Source: Stramenopiles sp. TOSAG23-2 (Eukaryota; Sar). From it: 46,827 nt of DNA. The notes under the pieces were generated by a model that saw only the letters and a list, made by a program, of their open reading frames with translations, was not told the DNA's origin and did not search any database. The position numbers were made by a program, and so were the translations under genes. Below are positions 38,619-46,827 of the stretch, piece after piece (position 1 is the first letter of the stretch; every line of letters starts with the position of its first letter). The DNA lies in the NCBI GenBank assembly GCA_900128395.1, contig LT649277.1:1-46827 (forward strand), read 5' to 3'.

Positions 38619-40769
38619 CTATGTATACCCTTCAAATGTTTTTTGCAAACGCAAGACATCAAAATACAATGCAACACCTAAAACAGTGACAATTAACGAA
38701 CATACAGCAGGTTCTGCTCGAAGCATTAACATTCGTTCTGGATGTGCTTTATGTGCAACACCAATTTGTTTCAAACTAGATTGAATCAACATATTGCAAT
38801 TTTGTAATCTTTCAACTGTAAATCTATCATTATTATCCGCATGAGCCATTTCTGATTGAACATGTTGTTGACAACGTGTAACTGCATCACGAATATGCAT
38901 ATCATAATGATCAACCATGTATGTAACTAATGTTGACAATACTAGTGAACCACCTACAAGTACCATTCGAACGATATTTCCAATATGTTCCGGTATTGGA
39001 AACGTTCCAGTTTTAAAAATGGTAACACCAATTGTTGGAAGTGCTGTAATTGAAAACACAGTAACTAAACTGATGATCTCATATATGTTTAATTTTAATC
39101 GCATGGAAGCGGCATAATGATGTGAAAAATGACGTATTGCATTCCATGCAACAATATTTTTTTCATTTGTCATATCAATACGACAATATTCAACAATTTC
39201 TTCTTCTTCTTCTTGTTTTTTTAGTAAATATTCTTTCTCCTTTTTTGCCTCCTCCTCCTCCATATTATTTTTTTTCTTTGCATCTTGAGACACATGATCT
39301 ATTTCACTAATCATTCCTAATGATGTATTAACTTTATTTCGATCTGCAACTACTTTAATATTTTTTCGATTTAATACAAATTTTAAACCTTCGCTAGAAA
39401 TCAAACTTGTAACTGCTTTTTTAAAACGTAAGCGACCGTATGATGCAAGAATTGGCGAATGAGCATAGTAAAAACACAACCACCACATCATGGTAAATTG
39501 AAGGAATTGACCTGCCATAATAAATTTACTTAAATGACTTGTTCCAAATGCAGCTTCATTATTCGCCATTCGGATAAATGCAGGAATTAAATTTACAAGC
39601 GAAGATAGGAAAAAAAAACACCCAAAAAATTCATAATTCCAAATGTTACCAAAAAAATACCCACGTCGTTCACAGATGATAGCAAGTAAATTTGCTGGTA
39701 CACATCCACGTTTAATTTGACTTTCAATTAATGGATCAGAAGCTTGATCAATACCTAATCGATAAAATAAATCTTTTTCTTCACTTTCTGCATATTTATT
39801 TAATGTTACAAACATTTTACCATCTTCTTCTTTTTGTGGTTGTTGTTTTTGATCATTATTATTCTGATCATTATTAGTTGTATTATTATCGTTATTTGGT
39901 ACAACATACTTATTACTACTTTCATCTTTCTTATTTGATGACGATACTGATGCATCATCATGATCAATAGTAGTATTTTCCTTATTTGTTATAGTGGTAT
40001 TTTTGGTAATAATAGTAGTAGATGATGATTTTTGCTTGGTCTTTTTTGAATTTTTGTTCTCAATCATTTTATCAACACCTTTTTGCCAATCAGATAACAT
40101 TTTACGTATAACTTTTATTTCCTTGAAAATTTCTTTTGCTATTTTAACAGAGCCAACATCAACTTCCATATGTTTTAAATCAATATCCAATCTTAAACAT
40201 GTTCCATATACTTCTTCCATATGTGCTAGGAGAGACATTTCTGCATGATTGCCGTAAAAAAAAATAGACATTAATTTTTGAGCAAGTCTTGCCATGTGTG
40301 TATATGATTCTGTTAATATGCCATGTTCACCAGTTATATCTTCATTTCCATAATAAGCATATTTTACAGCCAAGGTAAATGCTCTACTATAGGTACATAT
40401 GATACATGTTAATCCAGTATATATAGTAACTTCATCTGTCCAGCCCAATAAACCAAAAAACATACCTAAAAACCCAGACCAAAACCAAAAAAAGAATGGT
40501 CCAGGGCAATTAGAAAAATCTCGATTTGCTGCACTATGTTTATTTTCAAGAATTGTACATAAAATCAATGGTATTGGATATGGAAACCCTTCGTATAAAA
40601 TAGTTTTGAAAAAGATGCCCGGTTTGAACTTTAATTCTGATAATGCTTCATCACGTAATTTTCTTTTATTTTTTGAATGTGTAAAAAAAGCAGCGCGGTG
40701 GGTATGATGTTTTGGTGAACTTAATAATGATTGCATTTCAATATCTTCTTCGTCCATATTTGCACTCAT
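38619..40769 (-). CDS. Large multi-pass membrane protein of unknown family
   Basis: A 716-residue protein. A hydrophilic N-terminus (1-50, MSANMDEEDIEMQSLLSSP) has an acidic dileucine-like EDIEMQSLL sorting-type motif. Hydrophobic segments lie near 52-70, 92-112, 115-135, 380-402, 415-435, 565-585, 600-620 and 685-705. Between them are a helical region (160-240), an Asn/Asp low-complexity stretch (245-320) and a Glu/Lys-rich coil (500-535). The ordered helix pattern recalls lysosomal or plasma-membrane channels, but I see no family signature. It is well supported as coding because it stays open through 2.1 kb and its repeats of Asn/Lys match other genes here. Confidence 0.78.
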   Translation of the reverse strand: MSANMDEEDIEMQSLLSSPKHHTHRAAFFTHSKNKRKLRDEALSELKFKPGIFFKTILYEGFPYPIPLILCTILENKHSAANRDFSNCPGPFFFWFWSGFLGMFFGLLGWTDEVTIYTGLTCIICTYSRAFTLAVKYAYYGNEDITGEHGILTESYTHMARLAQKLMSIFFYGNHAEMSLLAHMEEVYGTCLRLDIDLKHMEVDVGSVKIAKEIFKEIKVIRKMLSDWQKGVDKMIENKNSKKTKQKSSSTTIITKNTTITNKENTTIDHDDASVSSSNKKDESSNKYVVPNNDNNTTNNDQNNNDQKQQPQKEEDGKMFVTLNKYAESEEKDLFYRLGIDQASDPLIESQIKRGCVPANLLAIICERRGYFFGNIWNYEFFGCFFFLSSLVNLIPAFIRMANNEAAFGTSHLSKFIMAGQFLQFTMMWWLCFYYAHSPILASYGRLRFKKAVTSLISSEGLKFVLNRKNIKVVADRNKVNTSLGMISEIDHVSQDAKKKNNMEEEEAKKEKEYLLKKQEEEEEIVEYCRIDMTNEKNIVAWNAIRHFSHHYAASMRLKLNIYEIISLVTVFSITALPTIGVTIFKTGTFPIPEHIGNIVRMVLVGGSLVLSTLVTYMVDHYDMHIRDAVTRCQQHVQSEMAHADNNDRFTVERLQNCNMLIQSSLKQIGVAHKAHPERMLMLRAEPAVCSLIVTVLGVALYFDVLRLQKTFEGYT

Positions 40770-41704
40770 TGTTGTTTCTTTTTTATAATTGAAATAAGAT
40801 ATAATGCCAAATGATAATAAAAAAGAGGATATTTAATAATAAAAATATTGCAAAAAATATATTCATGCAAAACCGTTTATTATTATGTACGTACGCGGTG
40901 TTGTTAAACTAATTTATAACGGTATATTTATATGAAATTATTTAACTATCAGAAAAATAATAAAAATCACCAATATTATTAAAATGTCCCAAAAAAATAA
41001 TAATAATAATAATAAAATAAAAATTCAAAAACAAACTAATATAAAGTATAATATAAACTATTTTCTCGTCGTAGAATCTTTGTTCTCTCTCTATATATAA
41101 ACTACACACAGACACGATATTAATCTTTCTTTCTCTCTTTTATATATATATGTATGATATATTCATGAATAGTTTTTTATAAGTTTGCCTACACCTCATG
41201 GACGTTTGTACTTAAAAACGTATTTGATTATACTTTAGAAGTTATATTTACCTATATATATATGATATTTTTGTTTTTCAACATTCAACCCACCCCCATC
41301 ATTCACTTCTATGGAATTAATAATAGCAAAGAGAGAGAGATAGATGATGTCGTCGTCCAGAAACTCAAAGGGAGGAGAAAGAGAAAAGATTTTATATATG
41401 TATGCCAGGTAATTTCATTCAAAATGTTGAATTTCACTATTGGTATAGAGGAGAGAAAGGAATTGTAACGCTTTTTCTATAATTTTTTTTTTGAAAAAAG
41501 AGAAATGGAGCTGTAATTTTAAATGCACACTGTTTTTGTGGTTTATTTTTTACTATTATGTACTGTGTGTGTAAAATATATATATTCTTCTCGGTGCATC
41601 TCTCTCTTTTTCGGATTAAATTCATGTTTTGCTTATACATCAATGTTTCCAACTCTTTGTATTTTCAGTGCATGCATTGGTGAAAACAAAAATATGCATA
41701 TACA
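40770..41704. other. Intergenic, no gene seen
   Basis: About 930 bp upstream of the membrane protein gene and downstream of the protease gene (both minus strand). Open frames here (41262-41652) are low-complexity with no supported product. GA repeats lie near 41331-41342. Confidence 0.5.
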
Positions 41705-42841
41705 TTATGTACTACGTCTTACATTTACTGGATATGAGCTATCATATAAACAACCACTTTCACCCATTGGATAATCATGTTTTGGATATGGCTTGCAATC
41801 CACACCACTTGCTGGATCATCATCACGAAAGGTTTTATCATCATTTTTACGCGTTAAACGAATATAACCAGCTTCCCCCCATCCAGGACCCCATGAATTT
41901 CTTACCAACCAATAATCTTGTGTATAACCAACTGCTAATACAGCATGATCTAAATTACAAACATCCGATTTCCATACAACTGGCATTTTACAACCTCCAG
42001 AAAAAATTCCCCCTGCATAATTACCCCAATTAGCAGCAACTGTGATAGCAACTGGACCTTGTGTAGCTAATGCAGTTTCCAAATCAATTGCTGAATTACG
42101 TTTTAATTTTACATAACCATCTGATGTTACAGCGGATTTATATTCCTTACATGGTTCATCCTTTGCTGTATATGGTAAATCTTTCTCCAATGCTAATCCA
42201 TGATCACGTGTATAATTAAATGCAATCTCTTCCGTAGCACCTTCACAACCACCTGTACCGCCACATTCATTTGGATTTTTAACACAATTTACCAATGTTT
42301 GAGGTGCTAAAATTTCCATTGGTTTACTTGAATTCGTTGTAATACCTTCTGCAATAGCTAAATGTGATTCAACACATTCTGTCGTAGCAAACGTCCAACA
42401 TGATCCACACGCACCTTGATTTTTCACAGGTGTTTGTACATCCATCCATGATTTTTCTGATGGATTTTTACCAAGTAAATGATCTTCAATTGTAAACATT
42501 TTAGTTGTTTCTGTGATAGGCTCTGGACGATAATTTTTCATTTTTATTTTTTGAAATTCACTATCTTTCCAATCAGAAAATGTATTAATTTTTGCCCACC
42601 ATGTTGATTTACCTGCACGATATAAATCATTTTGTTTAATAACATCTGCTCTGCTTTTTTCAAATAATGCTTCACGTTGTTGAAATTCTTCAATAGTGTT
42701 GTATTTTTTCTCTGGATATAAGTTCAAATAATTTTGAAATGTAATTTGTGAATTATCATTAATAATATCTTGTTGTTGCGCTGCATTTATTATTGTTATT
42801 GATATTATCAATGTAGATAATAAAATAATAACTTTTTGCAT
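41705..42841 (-). CDS. Papain-family cysteine protease (C1A, cathepsin-like)
   Basis: A 378-residue secreted or lysosomal protease made as a proenzyme. Residues 1-20 are a signal peptide. An I29-type inhibitory pro-region runs to about 125 (FQNYLNLYPEKKYNTIEEF; NTFSDWKDSEF, the GNFD/NxFxD area). The mature domain starts near SWMDVQTPVKNQGACGSCWTF, with Gln142 and Cys148. His299 is in NLDHAVLAVGY and Asn315 in VRNSWGPGWGEAGYIRL, so the triad is complete. Cys pairs at 145, 186, 193 and 199 match the family pattern. A short C-terminal extension (KPYPKHDYPMGESGC) carries two more Cys. The role is probably digestion of prey or turnover in food vacuoles. Confidence 0.96.
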   Translation of the reverse strand: MQKVIILLSTLIISITIINAAQQQDIINDNSQITFQNYLNLYPEKKYNTIEEFQQREALFEKSRADVIKQNDLYRAGKSTWWAKINTFSDWKDSEFQKIKMKNYRPEPITETTKMFTIEDHLLGKNPSEKSWMDVQTPVKNQGACGSCWTFATTECVESHLAIAEGITTNSSKPMEILAPQTLVNCVKNPNECGGTGGCEGATEEIAFNYTRDHGLALEKDLPYTAKDEPCKEYKSAVTSDGYVKLKRNSAIDLETALATQGPVAITVAANWGNYAGGIFSGGCKMPVVWKSDVCNLDHAVLAVGYTQDYWLVRNSWGPGWGEAGYIRLTRKNDDKTFRDDDPASGVDCKPYPKHDYPMGESGCLYDSSYPVNVRRST

Positions 42842-43455
42842 GGTTGTTTGTTGTTATTTAAATATTCGTGTGTGTGTGTGTGTATGTATGTATATGTATG
42901 GGAGATATAGGATAAAATTGTTATAGATATAGATTAGATTCTTTTCTTTATAAAAAAATATGTGTTTTTATTATTGTGTATTTGTTTTTACTTTTTATAT
43001 TTTTATATATGATATATGATATATGTTTATTAGGGTACTTCTGATAAATGTTATTTTTTTATTGTGCTACTATTATCTCAATTGAATGTAACAACCACTC
43101 CTCCACACCTCATTTTGTGTTGTGTAAAATATTTGAGATGGATGTATTACGAGACAACAAATAAATTGTATTTTACACAGAACGTTTACCACTCTCCTCT
43201 CTTCCCCGCTTTAAGCCTTTTTTTATAAATAAAATCTTTTTAGCTTTTTAGATTTAGATTGTATTTCTTCCTTTTGTATGTTTTGAATTTTTTTGTATGA
43301 TATTGTTGATTTAATCTTTTTATAAATCTACAAATATATACGGTGTTTGAGATAAAATTTAAAGACGATACTAAGAAAGAAGATATATATTTTTATATAC
43401 GTAATATCTAGTTAAAATATTTCTATTATTAAAATTGATATGCGCATATCCAATT
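42842..43455. other. Intergenic, no gene seen
   Basis: 600 bp between two minus-strand genes, with a GT microsatellite at 42869-42883 and a pyrimidine tract near 43190-43206. No gene seen. Confidence 0.5.
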
Positions 43456-46174
43456 TCACCTTCTATAATGATTTCCACCACGTCTGTCGTTGAAACCACC
43501 ACGTCTTCTACCATTGTCCCTTCCACCACCATAATAATTTCTTGGACGTTTATTGCCACCACCACCACGGAAAAAGGAACTACCTCCTCCTTCACCACCT
43601 CTTCTGTAATCATGATCTCTTTCTTGACTATCACGTCCTCTTTTTCTACTATTGTTGCTACCATTACCTTCTGACCATCTTCCTGCATGATTGCCACCAT
43701 TACGCGATCTTTGATCATAACCATTCCCACCTCTTCGATCATTATCATAATACCTGTTGTTATTATTATTGCGATAATTATTATTATTATCATTATATCT
43801 TGGTGGTGGTGGTGGTGGTGGTGCTCCATCATCTCCTGGTGGTGGCGATCTTTCACGAGATCGTTCGCGTGATCGTTCACGTGATCTAGATCTACTACGT
43901 TCACGAGGTGGTGCATCATCATTATTCTTATTACCATCGTCATTGTTCACGTTATTGCCATCATTATCACCATCCCTTCTCTCACCCCTTGGTGATGGTG
44001 GTTGATCATAACCTCTACGTCTATCATCACCATCATAACCGCCTCTGTTAAAAGCATTATTATTATTACTATTGTATCCACCATCACGATCATTGAATCC
44101 GCGTCGATAACCGCCACCACCAAGTTCTCTAGGTGGACCACCAATATGTGCAAAGCGACATTGATCTCCACGACTACAAAACCCAGTACGTTGAAATGCA
44201 AAACATGGCTTTTTGTTTCTGTAACCATCACCACCACCATTGTTATTTCTTTGTCTTAAATGAACTGGAATTGGATTTGGACATTTGCTTGCCATATGCC
44301 CTGTTTTACCACATGCATAACATTTCGTTTCGGGACAATTTTTAGAAATATGACCTAATTTTTTGCAAACGAAACATTTCATTTGATCTTTTAAATTTGG
44401 ACATTGATTTGCCATATGACCATATTCACCACATTTGAAACATTGTCGATTATCTACGTCAAGAAACGTGCTTTTATTTGGCTTCGCAGGTGGGCATACT
44501 TCTGGTAATGATGGGGAAGCATTAAGATTGTTATTACTTTCATCATTTTGTTGTTGTTGTTCTTGCGTATCATTGTTAGTAAGTGGAATTGCTTGGCCAT
44601 ATCCACCTAAATTACTTGTTGATGGTACTGGTGGTACATACGCACCATACCCACCTAAATTAGTATCATTCATAGCAGTTGTTGCGCCATAACCACCTAA
44701 ATTAGTATCATTCGTAGCAGTTGTTGCACCATAACCACCTAAATTGGTGGAATTATTGTTGCTATCAGTTTGATCATCACCATTAACCTTTTCATTACTA
44801 TTGAGTGCTGGTGATGGAGCAATATCACCATATAAATCATTTGTTAAAATTTGTGCACTATCATCATTTTCCGTTTTGTTATCATCAACATTGCTTTTGT
44901 CGTTATTGTTCTCGTTGGCACTACTTCCACCGATATTTAATTTCAAACCAACATCTGCACCTTCATCATTTTCACCTTCCAATAACATTCCATTTACACC
45001 TTGTGCATCGACATTTGTAAATTCTTTCATAGCATCGTCGTCCATATTTTCACCTAGCTCTGCTTTTTTAGTTAAATATCTTTCAACTGCACGTCGTAAG
45101 ATTTTATTTGGATGCAAATTCGATGCTTTCACTTCCTCCGTACCACACAGTGGACATGTATTATTTAATTTTTTCAACTTGTCCTTTGCCGCTTTTTTGC
45201 TAACTGTCGCACCACAACATGGTAAATTTACAGCATCAACTAATATTTTCTTTGTAATTGGACAACGAAATTGTTTTGGTATTGCATTACTTGCAGTATC
45301 GTCATCATCGCCATTTCCTGTACCATCTTCACCATCATCATTTTTTTTCGTTGTTGCTAATCCACCCCAAATTGGCGCTGCAGTTTCCCCACCTTCTTTT
45401 CCACCATCTTCACCAACAGCAGCTCCTTCACCTTCTTCGTCTTCTTTTTTACTACCATCCGATTGATCACGTATACGTGCACGCCATGGACCACGACGTC
45501 GACCTTTCATCGAATTTTTCACGGTATTCGATACACGAATTTCCTCTTGACGTTGATTTTCAGCATTTACTGCTAATAATTTAATCTCTGCAGCTTCTTC
45601 CTCTTGCTGTTTATTCAATTCGGCAAGTAATTTTGCTTCTTCATCTTCTTCCTCGTCGTCATCGCCATTATTTTCACCTCCATTTTTTAGATCACCGTTA
45701 TTATCATCACGATCTTCATCCCCTTCTTCTTCATCGGAACTATCCATCATACGTGGATCATATTTTTTTTCTTTCTTTCCATTATCCTTTTTCTCACTAA
45801 CTGATGTTGATGTTTTCGATGAAAATTCATTTCCTAATGACATTCCAGTATTTGATGGTATTGTGGATCCAAGTACTTCATGTCGTAGCATGGAATCTTT
45901 TTTATCTTTCATTTTGATTAAATTCATTTGTTGTATAATACCACCATTTGGACCAGCAGGTGCACGTTTTACAACGACACGTGTATTACGTGGTACATGA
46001 AATTTATCATCACGATATATTTCATTTGTATCGGCATTCGTTACAATTAAATCAAAATCCATACCTTTCTCTAATTTATTGATTTCAACGATGGCATATT
46101 TTAAATCTAATAAACGCATTGTACGCCCTGGAACGGGGATGGTGGTAAAATCAATATTAATAATGTATCGACAT
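43456..46174 (-). CDS. RBBP6/Mpe1-like mRNA cleavage factor and ubiquitin ligase
   Basis: From the internal ATG at 46119 it is 887 residues. It holds the later part of a DWNN ubiquitin-like domain (1-55, DLIVTNADTNEIY; VPRNTRVVVKRAP), a Glu-rich coil, a RING/U-box-type domain (about 286-352: CPITKKILVDAV; CCGATVSKKAA; CPLCGTEEV), three LGGYGATTA repeats, three CCHC zinc knuckles (CFKCGEYGHMANQC type, about 590-660), a CCCH finger (FQRTGFCSRGDQCRFAH), and RS and RGG tails. Mpe1/RBBP6 acts in the polyadenylation complex and as an E3. The domain's first strands are missing from this frame, but ATG 46174 begins MSIHY, as family members do, and one base skip at TAT-T-AA continues NIDFTTIPVPGRT into the main frame. 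The CCHC knuckles follow the RING, three in number, unlike the single knuckle before it in animals. Confidence 0.88.
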
Positions 46175-46827
46175 GATGTTTTTGTTTTTTTTTTTTCTTT
46201 TTACGACGACGTATTTAAAAAAAAAAATATTTTATATGATGTTTTTGGATAAAAATGCGAAAATTGATATAATTCTCTATTAAATCGTATGGTTCTCTCT
46301 TTCTACACGACGATATATATTTCTTGCTAAATACACTCTCAATCAATTATATATAAACACACGCACGAAAAATAAACTTTACTCTCAATATAAGTATATA
46401 TAGTTTATAATATTTTATATAATATATATGTTTGTGTTATATTATTAGAGTTGCTTTTTGAGTGATATTTTTTTTAAAAAATATTATTATTATTATTAAA
46501 TCTTGAATGTTATATACGTTTTTTTCGTATGTTATTATATTACAATAAGTAAGGGATAAGTAGAAATTAAGATCGTATGCGTACTGTTTGTTTTTCACTT
46601 GTTTTTGTTTTGTTTTGTTTTTATTTAGTTTTTTTTAATTATTTAAAACACTTTATATAACTAACCTCAAAATTATTACCTTGTAAAATCTTTTCTAAAT
46701 AATTATTTTATATTTATAACAACGAATAAAATATGTTCTATTATTACTAAAAAACGGGACTTCGACCACTATATATACAGACGATGAAAAATTAAAAAAA
46801 AAAAGAAGACAGACAATTATTCAATAA
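46175..46827. other. Upstream region of RBBP6-like gene to window end
   Basis: 650 bp of very AT-rich DNA with long T/A runs. No ATG on the minus strand occurs beyond 46174, so no further 5' coding exon of the RBBP6-like gene is evident in this part. No plus-strand gene seen. Confidence 0.5.

Noticed and set aside
43371-43943. Alternative minus-strand frame of 190 codons and plus-strand frames over the RBBP6-like tail
   Set aside because: They are shadows of the repetitive RS/RGG codons; the main frame has zinc-finger and DWNN motifs.
1-46827. tRNA, rRNA, transposon or viral genes
   Set aside because: No cloverleaf-compatible T-loop with matching anticodon stem, no conserved rRNA core, no transposase, reverse transcriptase or capsid-like protein was seen by eye.

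Overview
Nuclear DNA of a free-living, AT-rich, gene-dense protist. The evidence is eukaryotic gene content (topoisomerase IB, RBBP6/Mpe1-type cleavage factor, SEL1L/Hrd3-like ERAD protein, papain-type protease), a few short GT-AG introns (122-161 nt, donors GTAAGT or GTATGT, acceptor CAG), A-rich start contexts (often AAAATG), long Asn/Ser/Thr runs, and all three stop codons in use (standard code). A protein with a sperm-tail-like PG-rich motif hints at a flagellate. RI-type LRR arrays and kinase/WW/SAM mosaics would suit a stramenopile or other SAR lineage, but I cannot name the taxon. No organelle, viral, bacterial-operon, tRNA, rRNA or CRISPR signal was seen.

Layout. 1-2.9 kb: a membrane protein of unknown role and a carbonyl-reductase-like SDR. 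3.2-8.7 kb: a secreted aldolase of the DHDPS/NAL family, a large gene joining a stonustoxin-like (MACPF/CDC superfamily) N-terminus to leucine-rich repeats, and a broken LRR relic. 9-16.5 kb: coiled-coil protein, aquaporin, UMF1/Atg22-like transporter (one intron), and a small membrane protein split by a frameshift. 17-28.5 kb: topoisomerase I, SEL1L-like protein, a coiled-coil protein, a CREST/alkaline-ceramidase-like hydrolase, another coiled-coil protein and an STPG-like protein. 29.1-35.1 kb: an acyltransferase-3 protein and a SAM-kinase-WW-LRR gene riddled with short tandem duplications. 35.9-46.2 kb: two orphan membrane proteins, a two-domain extradiol-dioxygenase-like VOC protein (one intron), a cathepsin-like protease and the RBBP6/Mpe1 homologue.

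Most genes are single housekeeping or environmental functions with no operon logic. The exception is the LRR family. Two proteins with unrelated N-termini (a pore-former-like module; a SAM domain plus a kinase that carries a WW domain inside its activation segment) carry the same C-terminal LRR module, the same C-terminal tail and the same 3' flank. A third, decayed copy has only the LRR part. This looks like a modular receptor/effector family in which a shared recognition array is joined to different output domains, and it is the best candidate here for an undescribed system. The window also shows a strong tendency to near-identical tandem duplications of 72-126 bp (and 165 or 224 bp in LRR arrays). 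They break, lengthen, or possibly add an intron to, the kinase-LRR gene.
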